A stretch of 34,434 bases of DNA, taken from the NCBI GenBank assembly GCA_023666335.1, contig JAMPCE010000023.1, forward strand, positions 1 to 34,434. The letters are read 5' to 3'. Numbering within the stretch: the first letter of the stretch is position 1; each line of letters opens with the position of its first letter. The stretch comes from a bacterium. Lineage in GTDB: Bacteria; Bacillota; Clostridia; Lachnospirales; Lachnospiraceae. The position numbers and the translations under genes were made by a program. The notes under the pieces are model-generated. The model was not told the origin of the DNA, did not search any database, and saw only the letters and a program-made list of their open reading frames with translations. Below are positions 9,209-18,082 of this stretch, one piece after another.

Positions 9209-9877
9209 ATGTTGATGATATTGCAAAGATATGGTCTGATGCTGCTGGCAGCGCTCGGGCAGACGTTGCTTTTAACATTACTGTCGTTATTTTTCGCGAT
9301 GATCATTGGTATGATATTCGGTCTGATGAATGTGGGAAGCAACAGAGTGTTTAATTTTATCGGGACTGTCTATGTGGATGCGGTGAGGGGCGTGCCCCTC
9401 ATCGTGCTCGCCTACTTTATCTATTTCGGCGTGCCGACGGCGATTCAGGGGATTGGATTTGAAACGTTTCGGCTGACGGCTCTGCAGGCGGGCACGATCG
9501 CACTGTCGATGAACTGCGGCGCATATATGGCGGAGATCATCCGCGCGGGGATCCAGAGCGTGGACAGAGGACAGATGGAGGCGGGCAGAAGCCTTGGACT
9601 CTCCTACAGTGCGGGCATGGCGCTCATTGTCGTGCCGCAGGCGATTCGCACGATGATCCCTTCTATCATCAACCAGTTTATCATCACCTTGAAAGATACG
9701 TCTATCCTCTCCGTGATCGGGTTCCCGGAGCTTACGAATGTGGGTAAGACGATCATGGGAAATACCTTCAAACCATTGCAGGCATGGGCGATCATCGGCA
9801 TCATGTATATGGTGGTCATCGTCACGCTCAGCAAGATTTCCAAGAAGATCGAGAGGAGGGTGAACCGTGGCAGATAA
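9209..9877 (+). CDS. Amino-acid ABC transporter permease
   Basis: A 222-residue inner-membrane permease of the HisMQ/GlnP family with about five hydrophobic segments. The N-terminal half carries [11 protein letters not shown], typical of this family. The ATPase-docking EAA loop is seen as [28 protein letters not shown] sequence near residues 115-140. It follows the binding protein by 20 bp and overlaps the ATPase gene by 11 nt, so translation is probably coupled. Only one permease is present, so it likely works as a homodimer. Confidence 0.93.
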   Translation: MLMILQRYGLMLLAALGQTLLLTLLSLFFAMIIGMIFGLMNVGSNRVFNFIGTVYVDAVRGVPLIVLAYFIYFGVPTAIQGIGFETFRLTALQAGTIALSMNCGAYMAEIIRAGIQSVDRGQMEAGRSLGLSYSAGMALIVVPQAIRTMIPSIINQFIITLKDTSILSVIGFPELTNVGKTIMGNTFKPLQAWAIIGIMYMVVIVTLSKISKKIERRVNRGR

Positions 9878-10610
9878 GGGAACGGTAAAGATCAGCGTCA
9901 AAAATCTCAAAAAGAATTTCGGTCCGTTGGAAGTGTTGAAAGACATCAGCCTGGAGGTGACGGAGGGCGAAGTGGTTGTATTGATCGGTCCTTCCGGCAG
10001 CGGAAAGTCTACCCTTCTGCGGTGTCTGAATCAGTTGGAGAAGGTGACTTCCGGGCAGATCGTCATAGACGGGTGCGATGTGACCGACAAGCATACGGAC
10101 ATCAACAAGGTGCGGGAGAACATCGGTATGGTGTTCCAGCATTTTAATCTCTTTAATCATCTGAACGTGTTGAAAAATATGACGCTTGCGCCGGTGCATT
10201 TAAAAATTCTCTCGAAAGATGAGGCGAAAGATAAGGCGATGCAGCTTTTGGAGCGGGTGGGGCTTGCAGACAAAGCGCAGGCATTCCCCAGCCAGCTTTC
10301 CGGCGGGCAGAAGCAGCGTGTGGCGATCGCAAGGGCATTGGAGATGAATCCGGATATCCTGCTCTTCGACGAGCCGACGAGCGCGCTCGACCCTGAGATG
10401 GTGGGCGAGGTGCTTGCCGTGATGAAAGAGCTTGCGAAAGAGGGCATGACGATGGTGGTGGTCACGCACGAGATCGGTTTTGCCAGAGAGGTGGCGGACC
10501 GCGTGATCTTTATGGAGGGCGGCTACATCGTGGAGCAGGGGACGCCCGACGAGGTGTTCAACCATGCGAAGGAAGCGCGGACCATTGATTTCCTGAGTAA
10601 GGTACTATAA
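9867..10610 (+). CDS. Amino-acid ABC transporter ATP-binding protein
   Basis: A 247-residue ATPase of the GlnQ/HisP type that powers uptake. Visible: Walker [11 protein letters not shown]-loop VFQHFNLF, signature [15 protein letters not shown], Walker [15 protein letters not shown], and switch His in [11 protein letters not shown]. The start is GTG at 9867 within the end of the permease gene, preceded by GAGGAGG; this yields the usual family length. Followed by two back-to-back hairpins that may end the operon. Confidence 0.95.
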   Translation: MADKGTVKISVKNLKKNFGPLEVLKDISLEVTEGEVVVLIGPSGSGKSTLLRCLNQLEKVTSGQIVIDGCDVTDKHTDINKVRENIGMVFQHFNLFNHLNVLKNMTLAPVHLKILSKDEAKDKAMQLLERVGLADKAQAFPSQLSGGQKQRVAIARALEMNPDILLFDEPTSALDPEMVGEVLAVMKELAKEGMTMVVVTHEIGFAREVADRVIFMEGGYIVEQGTPDEVFNHAKEARTIDFLSKVL

Positions 10611-10612
10611 GT

Positions 10613-10657
10613 GATCGAGCACAAAAGCGCTCGATCGAGAGAATGCTTCGCATTCTC
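10613..10657 (+). terminator. Two adjacent hairpins after the ABC operon (possible transcript end)
   Basis: GATCGAGC (10613-10620) pairs with GCTCGATC (10629-10636). Immediately after, GAGAATGC (10639-10646) pairs with GCATTCTC (10650-10657) around a TTC loop. There is no T-run, so this is not a canonical intrinsic terminator; it may be a 3'-end stabiliser or REP-like repeat. The second stem resembles the ispG-leader hairpin at 1884-1910. Confidence 0.45.
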
Positions 10658-10696
10658 CCATTGGAAAAGATTTAAGTTATGTAAACCAGAATAAAC

Positions 10697-10710
10697 ATAA
10701 CGCATGTTAT
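10697..10710. repeat. ATAAC-N4-GTTAT palindrome, exact arms, upstream of tRNA-Glu
   Basis: ATAAC-GCAT-GTTAT lies 43 bp upstream of the TATAAT box of the tRNA gene, a position suited to an upstream regulator or architectural site. Confidence 0.55.
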
Positions 10711-10752
10711 AAAAAAGAAAGATGTAAAATATGCTTGCATTCTCTCGGAAAA

Positions 10753-10758
10753 TATAAT
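10753..10758 (+). promoter_or_regulatory. -10 element of tRNA-Glu promoter
   Basis: TATAAT lies 24 bp upstream of the mature 5' end. No good -35 box is visible at 16-18 bp; TTGCAT is present but only 12 bp away. Confidence 0.45.
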
Positions 10759-10782
10759 AGAATAAGCAAGTGCTTATGAAAT

Positions 10783-10854
10783 GGCTCGTTGGTCAAGCGG
10801 TTAAGACGCCGCCCTCTCACGGCGGAAACAGGGGTTCGATTCCCCTACGAGCTG
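10783..10854 (+). tRNA. tRNA-Glu (anticodon CTC)
   Basis: A 72-nt cloverleaf can be drawn. Acceptor GGCTCGT pairs with ACGAGCT (first pair G1-U72 wobble, six others Watson-Crick). The anticodon arm is CCGCC, loop CTCTCAC, GGCGG, giving anticodon CTC for GAG codons. The T arm is AGGGG, TTCGATT, CCCCT. Discriminator is G; the CCA end is not encoded. It has its own -10 element and terminator and stands alone between an amino-acid transporter and a minus-strand membrane gene. Confidence 0.95.
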
Positions 10855-10883
10855 TTGACTGTGAGAACAGCCCAACCCTAAAG

Positions 10884-10924
10884 GATGCCGGAAACCTGAT
10901 GTTATCGGGTTTGCGGTATTTTTT
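10884..10924 (+). terminator. Intrinsic terminator after tRNA-Glu
   Basis: The stem is formed by GATGCCGGAAACC and GGGTTTGCGGTAT (a mismatch and wobble allowed), followed by TTTTTT. It may also help stop transcription from the convergent membrane-protein gene. Confidence 0.75.
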
Positions 10925-10953
10925 ATGACTTCCTTTGTAATCTTAGAGGCTGG

Positions 10954-12765
10954 TCACCCTTTCTCCTGCAGCATCGCCGTAATCAGATAGAACGGCAGAC
11001 TTAAGACCATAAAGTAGACATAGCGGAACTCCGCAGCCACCGGAGTCGCGATCAGGACGGTCAGCAGCAAAGTGACGCTCGGCAGATAGCAGATGAGCTT
11101 CTCGGCTTCCCCGCGGATGATCACGGTGCAGATACTAAAGAGCAGGATCCAGCAGGCTACGCCCATACTCCAGAGCGTGCCGTAAATGGGCACCATGCCG
11201 CCCAGCTTGATGGCGATCTCCTTTCCTTTTACCACGAGAGGACCGCCGATCAGCGGTCTGTGGGAGACGCCGAGATCCGTTGCGCTGACGCCCTCCGCCT
11301 CCGCTACCAGATAGAAAGAGTCGGGATACCAGTAACCGTAGGTCTGATTGATGTAGGCGCGCAGATAGTCGCCGGGATAGCGCAGCCCCAGACGGAACCA
11401 GAGCTTGAAAAATTCCTGTTTGTGGGTGACAAGATAGTCCTGATCTCCCGCCCGCACCAGTTCTTTGATGTTATCCGCGAAGCCCGGATTGTAGAGGTCG
11501 CGGATATAGGTCAGGTCTACGACTTTTTCGATCAGCGCCCGTTCTTCGGGGCGCAATTCCCTGTCATTACAAATAACAGCTGTTATTTGCTGCATGGGGA
11601 TGCTGACGGATTCGATAAAGTCCGGCTGCTCCACCCGAAAAGCCCGCATGACCGGATATTTGACGACCACCGCGCACAGGAGGATCGCAAGGAGCAGGGG
11701 ATAGATGCGTTTTGCCTTGTTGCGGAAGCCAAACAGCAGAAACGGCAGGGCAAGCAGAAAGCCGTACCAGCCGTTGGAACGGAATAAACATATCATAACG
11801 CCTGATATTGTAAAAACGATGAGATTTTTCGCATTGACGCTGCCAAAAACGGAGAGCCGCAGGAGGGCGCAGCCAAACAGGAGCGCTGCCGCGGCGAAAG
11901 GGATGTCCTTCCAGATGGTGACGGAGAAGACCGCATGATAGGGGATCAGCGCATAGAAAGCCGTGATCAGGAGCAGGACAAACGGACGGATCCGGCAGGC
12001 GCGCAGCGTGGAGATAAAATAAGCGATGCTTCCCGCGAGCAGACACATCTGAAAAAAAGTATAGACGGATACGGCAGCCGCCATGTCGCCGGTGAGCGCG
12101 TAACCAATCCGGTAGAAGAGACCGAATACCAGCGTGTGCATCCAGGGATGGTGATTGGACCAGGGGACAAGCCCCAGCACCTGTTCAAACTGGTTGATGC
12201 TGTCCGGCGTCATGATGCCGGGATACTGATAGAGATAGTAAGGAAGCCAGCAGAGCATACAGAGCAGAAAAGCGCAAAGCGCCGTGTGTTCCCGATAAAA
12301 GCGGAAAATTGCCGTGAAAGCGGCGGAAAGCCGCGGGTGCTTCGGGTGAATATAGGAAGCCGGAGCGTAGTCGGAAAGCAGCGTCCGCGCCAGCAGATCC
12401 TTGTTACAGGTATAGGAAAACAGAAAGAGGAGCAGGTTGTAAAACAGAAAGACAAAGCCGAGAAAGACAACAGCGAGTACGACCGCGCGGTAGAGGCTGC
12501 TTGTGAGAAGTTCAATATAATGCGGATAGTCCACCACCATATAGAGGAAAGAAAAGAAAACGGCAGCGGCGGCGGAGAGGCGGTTAGAGATCGAAAAAAG
12601 CGCCATTCTGCGGTTTACATGGCGGTAAAAGAAAAAAGTCAGGAGAAAAAACACAAAGGTCAGGATGTTGCCCGGCTCCATGCGGGAAGCTTTCATCAGC
12701 GCCCAGGTGGTAAAGAAACTCATGAGCAGCTGAAACAGTAGAATGCGGTCGGTCTTTTTTATCAT
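10954..12765 (-). CDS. Large polytopic membrane protein, DUF6020-like (GT-C fold suspected)
   Basis: A 603-residue integral membrane protein with roughly a dozen hydrophobic helices. A loop near residue 215 reads YPGIMTPDSINQ followed by SNHHPWMHT; conserved acidic and His residues in an early extracytoplasmic loop recall GT-C glycosyltransferases of the ArnT/PMT kind. I associate it with the DUF6020 family common in Lachnospiraceae, from memory only. The function is not known; a lipid-linked sugar transferase of the envelope is a reasonable guess. ATG at 12765 is preferred over an upstream in-frame ATG at 12831 because AGGGAG lies 8 nt before it and the predicted promoter overlaps the upstream codon. 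Transcribed alone, divergent from rimP. Confidence 0.8.
   Translation of the reverse strand: MIKKTDRILLFQLLMSFFTTWALMKASRMEPGNILTFVFFLLTFFFYRHVNRRMALFSISNRLSAAAAVFFSFLYMVVDYPHYIELLTSSLYRAVVLAVVFLGFVFLFYNLLLFLFSYTCNKDLLARTLLSDYAPASYIHPKHPRLSAAFTAIFRFYREHTALCAFLLCMLCWLPYYLYQYPGIMTPDSINQFEQVLGLVPWSNHHPWMHTLVFGLFYRIGYALTGDMAAAVSVYTFFQMCLLAGSIAYFISTLRACRIRPFVLLLITAFYALIPYHAVFSVTIWKDIPFAAAALLFGCALLRLSVFGSVNAKNLIVFTISGVMICLFRSNGWYGFLLALPFLLFGFRNKAKRIYPLLLAILLCAVVVKYPVMRAFRVEQPDFIESVSIPMQQITAVICNDRELRPEERALIEKVVDLTYIRDLYNPGFADNIKELVRAGDQDYLVTHKQEFFKLWFRLGLRYPGDYLRAYINQTYGYWYPDSFYLVAEAEGVSATDLGVSHRPLIGGPLVVKGKEIAIKLGGMVPIYGTLWSMGVACWILLFSICTVIIRGEAEKLICYLPSVTLLLTVLIATPVAAEFRYVYFMVLSLPFYLITAMLQEKG
11570..11589. 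repeat. 20-bp perfect palindrome containing an exact ATAAC-N4-GTTAT copy
   Basis: ATAAC-AGCT-GTTAT (11573-11586) extends to a perfect 20-bp palindrome with flanking CAA and TTG. It lies inside the membrane-protein gene, encoding Gln-Ile-Thr-Ala-Val-Ile-Cys on the minus strand. Confidence 0.55.
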
Positions 12766-12802
12766 GTGTCTGTCTCCCTTATCTATCGGTAAAACTACCT
12801 CT

Positions 12803-12831
12803 AGCGTAAAGGAAAAAGAGCATTCTGTCAA
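12803..12831 (-). promoter_or_regulatory. Predicted promoter for the DUF6020-like gene
   Basis: On the minus strand TTGACA (12831-12826), 17-bp spacer, TACGCT (12808-12803). Its -35 box is only 7 bp from the -35 box of the rimP promoter on the other strand, so the two are back to back. Confidence 0.65.
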
Positions 12832-12838
12832 ATAGTGC

Positions 12839-12867
12839 TTGCAATGGAGGAAAAAAGGTGTTATAAT
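12839..12867 (+). promoter_or_regulatory. Strong predicted promoter of the rimP-to-ribF operon
   Basis: TTGCAA (12839-12844), 17-bp spacer, TATAAT (12862-12867) with an extended -10 TG at 12859-12860. Predicted start is near 12874. Confidence 0.8.
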
Positions 12868-12896
12868 ACTTCCAGTATTTAGAATGTTACTGAAAT

Positions 12897-12926
12897 GAAA
12901 GAGTGGACTTGCGAGTCCGCTCTTTC
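12897..12926 (+). other. Stable hairpin in the rimP leader
   Basis: GAAAGAG and CTCTTTC (7 bp), a T-G wobble, then GGACT and AGTCC (5 bp) close a TGCG tetraloop (UNCG type). No T-run follows, so it is more likely a 5' stabiliser or regulatory leader than a terminator. Confidence 0.65.
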
Positions 12927-12955
12927 TACGTGCAGGGATCCAAAAGGAGCGGGCA

Positions 12956-13420
12956 ATGTCAAAGAGAGAAACTTATGAGGAGAGGACGGAGAGCCTTCTG
13001 TCGCCCATTGTGGAGAAAGCCGGCGTTACCGTCTACGATGTGGAGTATGTGAAGGAGGGAAGAGACTACTATCTGCGGGTCTATATCGACAAGCCGGACG
13101 GCGTGAACATACAGGATTGCGAGACTGTGAGCCGCGCCTTGTCCGATGCGCTCGACGCGGAGGACTTTATTCCGGACGCCTATATTCTGGAGGTCAGCAG
13201 CCCGGGGCTGGGAAGAAGCCTAAAAAAAGACCGGCACCTCATGCAGAGTCTGGGGGAAGCGGTAGAGATCAAGACCTATAAACCGATTGAAAAGACGAAA
13301 GAATTTTCGGGGATCTTGAAAGCGTACGACGCAGAGACGATCACGATCGAGGAGGACGGCGTCCCGCGCGTATTTGAGAGACAGGAGATAGCGGCGGTCA
13401 GACTGGCACTTGACTTCTGA
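12956..13420 (+). CDS. rimP: Ribosome maturation factor RimP
   Basis: A 154-residue cytosolic factor needed for maturation of the 30S subunit. The N-terminal alpha/beta domain shows VYDVEYVKEGRDYYLRVYIDKPDGVNIQDCE and LEVSSPGLGRSLKKDRH (the family signature near residues 82-95); the C-terminal SH3-like domain follows. Length is typical. ATG follows AAAAGGAGCGGGCA. First gene of the translation operon; nusA follows after 46 bp, the conserved order in most bacteria. Confidence 0.96.
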   Translation: MSKRETYEERTESLLSPIVEKAGVTVYDVEYVKEGRDYYLRVYIDKPDGVNIQDCETVSRALSDALDAEDFIPDAYILEVSSPGLGRSLKKDRHLMQSLGEAVEIKTYKPIEKTKEFSGILKAYDAETITIEEDGVPRVFERQEIAAVRLALDF

Positions 13421-13466
13421 CGCGGTTTAAGACGATAAGCAATGAAACATAGGAGGACAATGGAAA

Positions 13467-14657
13467 ATGAATAAGGAATTGATGGAGGCGCTGGAGATTC
13501 TGGAGAGGGAAAAGGAGATCAGCAAGGATACCCTCTTTGAGGCCATCGAAAATTCATTGATCACCGCCTACAGGAATCATTACGGAAAGGCGGACAATGT
13601 GAAAGTGGAGATCGACAGGGAGACCTGCGATTACTACTGTTATGCGGAGAAGGAAGTCGTGGAGGAAGTGGAGGATCCGGTGATGCAGATTTCACCCGAG
13701 GATGCCGCTGAGATCGACCCGGCAGCCAAGGTGGGCGATATCGTCCGCGTCGAGATCCGCTCCAAGGAATTCGGCCGCATCGCCACCCAGAACGCCAAGA
13801 GCGTGATCTTACAGAAGATCCGCGAGGAGGAGCGTAGCGTCATCTATAACCAGTATTTTGAGAAAGAGAAAGATGTGGTGACTGGCATCGTGCAGCGTTA
13901 CATGGGAAGAAACATTTCCATTAATCTGGGCAAGGCGGACGCCATCTTAAATGAGAACGAGCAGGTAAAGAGCGAACATTTCCGCCCCACCGACCGCATC
14001 AAAGTATACATTTTAGAAGTGAGAAACACACCCAAGGGACCAAGGATCTTAGTGAGCCGTACGCATCCGGAACTTGTGAAGCGTCTCTTTGAGTCCGAGG
14101 TGACGGAGATCAAGGACGGCACGGTGGAGATCATGAGCATTGCCAGAGAGGCGGGCAGCAGGACGAAGCTCGCGGTGCGCTCCAACAACCCGAATGTGGA
14201 CGCGGTGGGCGCCTGCGTGGGCATCAACGGCGCCAGGGTCAATTCCATCGTGGATGAACTCTGCGGCGAAAAGATCGACATCGTAAACTGGGATGAAAAC
14301 CCCGGCAACCTGATCCAGAATGCGCTTTCTCCGGCAAAGATCGTGGCGGTATTTGCAGATCCCGATGAAAAGACGGCAAAGGTCGTGGTGCCGGATTACC
14401 AGCTCTCTCTCGCCATCGGTAAAGAGGGACAGAACGCCAGACTGGCTGCCCGACTGACGGGATATAAGATTGACATCAAGAGCGAGACGCAGGCAAAGGA
14501 TGCGCCCGGCTTCCGCTACGAGGACTATGTCTACGACGACGAGGAGTATGACGAGGAGGGGTACGACGAGGACGGCTATGATGAGGACGGCTACGACGAG
14601 GCGTACGATGACGATGCCGCAGCCTATGAGCAGGAAGAGGCGGTAGAAGAGGATTAG
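13467..14657 (+). CDS. nusA: Transcription termination/antitermination factor NusA
   Basis: A 396-residue RNA-polymerase-associated factor controlling pausing, termination and antitermination. N-terminal RNAP-binding domain (1-125), S1 domain (about 130-200, VGDIVR then [18 protein letters not shown]), KH1 and KH2 (about 230-345, with [18 protein letters not shown] and [16 protein letters not shown]). The last 45 residues form a very acidic Tyr-rich tail with [15 protein letters not shown] repeats, instead of the acidic-repeat domains of E. coli. ATG at 13467 follows AGGAGGAC. Two bases separate its stop from rnpM. Confidence 0.97.
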   Translation: MNKELMEALEILEREKEISKDTLFEAIENSLITAYRNHYGKADNVKVEIDRETCDYYCYAEKEVVEEVEDPVMQISPEDAAEIDPAAKVGDIVRVEIRSKEFGRIATQNAKSVILQKIREEERSVIYNQYFEKEKDVVTGIVQRYMGRNISINLGKADAILNENEQVKSEHFRPTDRIKVYILEVRNTPKGPRILVSRTHPELVKRLFESEVTEIKDGTVEIMSIAREAGSRTKLAVRSNNPNVDAVGACVGINGARVNSIVDELCGEKIDIVNWDENPGNLIQNALSPAKIVAVFADPDEKTAKVVVPDYQLSLAIGKEGQNARLAARLTGYKIDIKSETQAKDAPGFRYEDYVYDDEEYDEEGYDEDGYDEDGYDEAYDDDAAAYEQEEAVEED

Positions 14658-14658
14658 T

Positions 14659-14949
14659 ATGGCAAAGAAAGTATCTCTGCGTCAGTGTGTGGGCTGCGGG
14701 GAAATGAGAGAGAAAAAAGAGATGATGCGCGTGCTGCGGAGTGCGGAGGGACCGATCTTCTTGGATATGACGGGAAGAAAGAACGGCAGGGGCGCCTATC
14801 TGTGCAGGCAGAAAGAGTGCCTTGTAAAGGCGCGGAAGAACAAAGGGCTGGAACGTTCCTTTAAGCAGCGCATACCGGACGAAATATACGAGATGCTGGA
14901 AAAGGCGTTTGAGGAGGGCGGGCATGAAGCTGATACCGGGAAAGGATAA
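14659..14949 (+). CDS. rnpM: RNase P modulator RnpM (YlxR family)
   Basis: A 96-residue basic RNA-binding protein. The YlxR signature is present: RQCVGCGEMREKKEM near residues 7-21, then GRKNGRGAYLC and a later Cys. In Bacillus the family member YlxR was recently described as binding and modulating RNase P RNA (RnpM); that activity is transferred here from the family. It begins one base after the nusA stop codon and its end overlaps the next gene by 26 nt, so translation of nusA, rnpM and the L7Ae-like gene is probably coupled. Confidence 0.92.
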   Translation: MAKKVSLRQCVGCGEMREKKEMMRVLRSAEGPIFLDMTGRKNGRGAYLCRQKECLVKARKNKGLERSFKQRIPDEIYEMLEKAFEEGGHEADTGKG

Positions 14950-15247
14950 GGTACTGTCCATGCTGGGACTCGCTGCACGCTCCAGAAATGTTGTCAGTGG
15001 CGGATTTGCAACGGAAACTGCGATAAAGGGCGGAAAAGCGCGCCTGGTCATCATAGCGGAGGACGCGTCGGACAATACCAGGAAGAAATATAATAACATG
15101 TGTGATTTTTATGAGGTTCCCTGTGCCGTCTATGGAACGAAAGAGATGATCGGTCATTCTATGGGCAGGGAGGAAAGATCGGTCCTTGCGGTGACAGACG
15201 AGGGATTTGCAAATTCGATACAGACGCATTTAGCGGACTCGAAATAG
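14924..15247 (+). CDS. L7Ae-family ribosomal/RNA-binding protein (YlxQ)
   Basis: A 107-residue L7Ae/L30e-like protein that should bind kink-turn RNA. Visible: LGLAARSRNVVSGG (residues 14-27), KGGKARLVIIAEDASDNTRKK, and VPCAVYGTKEMIGHSMG. ATG at 14924 follows GAGGAGGGC and lies inside rnpM; an in-frame TTG at 14909 is less likely. In Bacillus the homologue YlxQ occurs at the same operon position. A one-mismatch copy of the palindrome lies in the gene at 15093-15106. Confidence 0.9.
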   Translation: MKLIPGKDKVLSMLGLAARSRNVVSGGFATETAIKGGKARLVIIAEDASDNTRKKYNNMCDFYEVPCAVYGTKEMIGHSMGREERSVLAVTDEGFANSIQTHLADSK

Positions 15248-15262
15248 GTGGAGGTAGTAAGT

Positions 15263-18064
15263 ATGGCGAAGATGAAAGTACATGAGCTGGCAAAAGAGTT
15301 AGACAAAAAGAGCAAGGAGTTGATCGACTTTTTGCAAGCCAAAGGATATGAAGTAAAGGTGGCGCAAAGCTCCATCGAGGACGAGGCGATCGCGCTGGTG
15401 CGCAAAGCATTCGGTTCCGATGCCGGAGCGGAAGCTGAAAAGAAAGAGAAGAAAGCGTCCGCGCCCGCAAAGGAAGAGAAGCCGGAGCGGAAAGAGGCTG
15501 GCGCCGGGGAGAAAAAGGAAGCGCCTGCGGCACAGGAAAAGCCAAAGCCGGAGAAAGCGGCGGCGAAGCCTGAGAATGCCGGAGCGGCAGGAAAGCCCGA
15601 GCCGAGAACGGAGGCGCCGAAAAAGAAGCGGATCATCTTCGTGAGCAATCCCCACAACTCCAAGATGGGCGGCAGACAGGCGCAGGGAGGCGGACAGGGC
15701 AGGGGCGGCAGACCGATGTCGAACGGCGCGCGTCCCGTACAGCCCCAGAATGCCCCGCATAAGATCGTCCGCCCCACCCAGAAACCGCTTCCGGTGACGG
15801 CGGAGCCTTATGACGTCCGCCAGCGGCAGCAGGAGGAGAGGCGGCTTGAACAGCGGCAGCAGGAGCGGCGGGAGAACGCCGGAAAAGAGGCGGCTGGGAC
15901 CAGACCGGCAGCCGGACAGGAGAGAGCGGGAAGTGCAGGAGAAAATCGCAGATCTGAGGGTCAGGGCAGGCAGAATCGTAATGTGGGTCAGACTGATCGC
16001 AGGGGCGGCGGCGCTTCCTTCGCTTCTGGCAGGAACGGCGGAAATAGTGACCGCCCTCAAAGAGCAAACGGCGGGCAGGACAATCGATTTCGGAAAAATA
16101 ACGGTCCGAAGGACTTTATCGCTGCCGCGCCCGCTAAGGATGCGCAGCCCCATCGGGACGATGAAAAGCGCAGGGCAAATCAGGACAGGGATAAGAGGTC
16201 GAAGAAAGACCACATCTACGAGGACGACAACGCGGCGGTAAAGAACCGCAACAGAGCGGGCCGCTTTATCAAGCCGGAAAAGAAGCCGGAGGAGTCCAAA
16301 GAGGAGCAGATCAAGGTCATCACGATCCCGGAGACGCTGACCATCAAGGAGCTGGCTGATAAAATGAAGATCCAGCCCTCGGTGATCATCAAGAAGCTGT
16401 TCCTGCAGGGGCAGGTCGTGACCTTAAATTCCGACGTCTCCTATGAGGAGGCGGAGAATATCGCCATTGAGTATGAGATCATCTGCGAGAAAGAAGTCAA
16501 GGTCGATGTGATCGAGGAACTTCTCAGGGAAGAGGAGGAGGATGTCTCCAGCATGGTACCGCGTCCGCCCGTTATCTGTGTGATGGGGCATGTGGATCAC
16601 GGTAAGACTTCGCTTTTGGACGCCATCCGCAAGACCAATGTGACGGACAAAGAGGCGGGCGGCATCACGCAGGCAATCGGCGCTTATACCGTGAGCGCGA
16701 AAGGGCAGAGCATCACTTTCTTAGATACGCCGGGGCACGAGGCGTTCACGGCTATGCGTATGCGCGGCGCAAACTCCACGGATATCGCGGTACTGGTGGT
16801 GGCGGCGGACGACGGCGTGATGCCCCAGACCGTGGAGGCGATCAACCATGCAAAGGCGGCGGGCATCGAGATCATCGTGGCGGTGAACAAGATTGATAAG
16901 CCGAATGCGAACATTGACCGCGTCAAGCAGGAAATGACGGAATATGAGCTGATTCCGGTGGATTGGGGCGGGTCTACGGAATTTGTGCCCGTTTCCGCAA
17001 AGTCGGGAGAAGGCATTGAAAATCTGCTGGAAACGATCCTTCTCACGGCGGAGATTCTGGAACTCAAGGCGAATCCGGACAGAAACGCGAGAGGTCTGGT
17101 CATCGAAGCGGAACTTGACAAGGGAAGAGGTCCTGTGGCTACCGTTCTGGTGCAGAAAGGTACGCTCCATGTGGGTGATTTTATCTCCGCGGGCGCAAGC
17201 CACGGCAAGGTGAGAGCCATGATCGACGACAAGGGCAGACGGGTGAAAGAGGCGACGCCTTCCACGCCGGTGGAGATCCTCGGACTTTCCGATGTGCCCA
17301 GCGCCGGAGAAGTGTTCATCGTACACGAAAACGATAAGACGGCAAAGACCTATGCGGAGACCTATCTGGCACAGCACAAGGAAGAGATGCTTGCCGATAC
17401 GAAGACGAAGATGTCCTTAGACGACCTGTTCAATCAGATCCAGGAGGGCAACTTAAAAGAGCTGAACCTGATCGTCAAAGCGGACGTACAGGGAAGCGTG
17501 GAGGCGTTAAAGCAGAGCCTGATGAAGCTTTCCAACGAGGAAGTGGTGGTAAAATGTATCCACGGCGGCGTGGGCGCGATCAACGAGTCGGACGTGTCGT
17601 TAGCTTCCGCTTCTTCCGCGATCATCATCGGTTTCAATGTGAGACCCGACGCGACCGCAAAGACCGTAGCGGAGCGCGAGGGCGTGGATGTGCGTCTCTA
17701 TAAAGTCATCTATCAGGCGATCGAGGACATCGAGGCGGCAATGAAAGGTATGCTCGATCCGATTTTTGAGGAGAAAGTGATCGGCCACGCGGAGGTACGC
17801 CAGATCTTTAAAGCGTCCGCCATCGGCAATATCGCGGGTTCCTATGTGCTTGACGGCGAGTTCAGGAGAGACTGTAAGATCCGTATCCGCAGGGGCGAGG
17901 AGCAGATCTACGAAGGGGAGCTTGCATCCCTCAAGCGCTTTAAGGATGACGTCAAGGAGGTCAAGGCAGGTTTCGAGTGCGGTCTCGTGTTCGAGGGCTT
18001 TGATAAGATGGAAGAACTCGACGTGGTAGAGGCATACATCATGGTAGAAGTGCCAAGACAATAA
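15263..18064 (+). CDS. infB: Translation initiation factor IF-2
   Basis: A 933-residue GTPase that brings initiator fMet-tRNA to the 30S subunit. An N-terminal IF2N module ([21 protein letters not shown]) is followed by a long disordered Lys/Glu/Ala/Pro then Arg/Gly/Asn/Gln-rich linker (about 60-345), a second IF2N module ([20 protein letters not shown]), then the G domain from about residue 435: GHVDHGKTS (G1), DTPGHEAF (G3), NKID (G4), SAKSG (G5). Domains II-IV complete the protein. ATG at 15263 lies 9 nt after GGAGG; a GTG at 15248 is not preferred. The repetitive linker DNA has many purines and a biased codon set. Confidence 0.98.
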   Translation: MAKMKVHELAKELDKKSKELIDFLQAKGYEVKVAQSSIEDEAIALVRKAFGSDAGAEAEKKEKKASAPAKEEKPERKEAGAGEKKEAPAAQEKPKPEKAAAKPENAGAAGKPEPRTEAPKKKRIIFVSNPHNSKMGGRQAQGGGQGRGGRPMSNGARPVQPQNAPHKIVRPTQKPLPVTAEPYDVRQRQQEERRLEQRQQERRENAGKEAAGTRPAAGQERAGSAGENRRSEGQGRQNRNVGQTDRRGGGASFASGRNGGNSDRPQRANGGQDNRFRKNNGPKDFIAAAPAKDAQPHRDDEKRRANQDRDKRSKKDHIYEDDNAAVKNRNRAGRFIKPEKKPEESKEEQIKVITIPETLTIKELADKMKIQPSVIIKKLFLQGQVVTLNSDVSYEEAENIAIEYEIICEKEVKVDVIEELLREEEEDVSSMVPRPPVICVMGHVDHGKTSLLDAIRKTNVTDKEAGGITQAIGAYTVSAKGQSITFLDTPGHEAFTAMRMRGANSTDIAVLVVAADDGVMPQTVEAINHAKAAGIEIIVAVNKIDKPNANIDRVKQEMTEYELIPVDWGGSTEFVPVSAKSGEGIENLLETILLTAEILELKANPDRNARGLVIEAELDKGRGPVATVLVQKGTLHVGDFISAGASHGKVRAMIDDKGRRVKEATPSTPVEILGLSDVPSAGEVFIVHENDKTAKTYAETYLAQHKEEMLADTKTKMSLDDLFNQIQEGNLKELNLIVKADVQGSVEALKQSLMKLSNEEVVVKCIHGGVGAINESDVSLASASSAIIIGFNVRPDATAKTVAEREGVDVRLYKVIYQAIEDIEAAMKGMLDPIFEEKVIGHAEVRQIFKASAIGNIAGSYVLDGEFRRDCKIRIRRGEEQIYEGELASLKRFKDDVKEVKAGFECGLVFEGFDKMEELDVVEAYIMVEVPRQ

Positions 18065-18068
18065 TGAA

Positions 18069-18082
18069 ATAACATATGTTAT
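18069..18082. repeat. Perfect palindrome ATAACATATGTTAT between infB and rbfA
   Basis: A fully symmetric 14-bp copy, 4 bp after the infB stop codon. A second half-site ATAAC-GCAT follows at 18083-18091. No independent rbfA promoter is evident. Confidence 0.65.

Noticed and set aside
10611-10860. Functional coupling of tRNA-Glu with the adjacent amino-acid transporter
   Set aside because: The tRNA has its own -10 and terminator, and substrate specificity of the transporter is unknown; adjacency alone is not evidence.
11260-12741. Long open frames on the plus strand opposite the DUF6020-like gene
   Set aside because: They are highly charged shadow frames with no ribosome sites or recognisable domains; the minus-strand frame encodes a coherent membrane protein.
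12766-12831. Upstream start (12831) for the DUF6020-like gene
   Set aside because: It lies on top of the predicted -35 box and has no ribosome site; ATG 12765 has a good one.
15299-16213. Open frames antisense to the infB linker
   Set aside because: They arise from the biased codons of the disordered IF-2 linker and are hydrophobic or Arg-rich without known motifs.
18069-18082. Palindrome as a LexA (SOS) box
   Set aside because: The core AACATATGTT resembles the Gram-positive LexA site, but the flanks are AT instead of CG, the motif is far too frequent for an SOS regulon, and no repair gene is adjacent.
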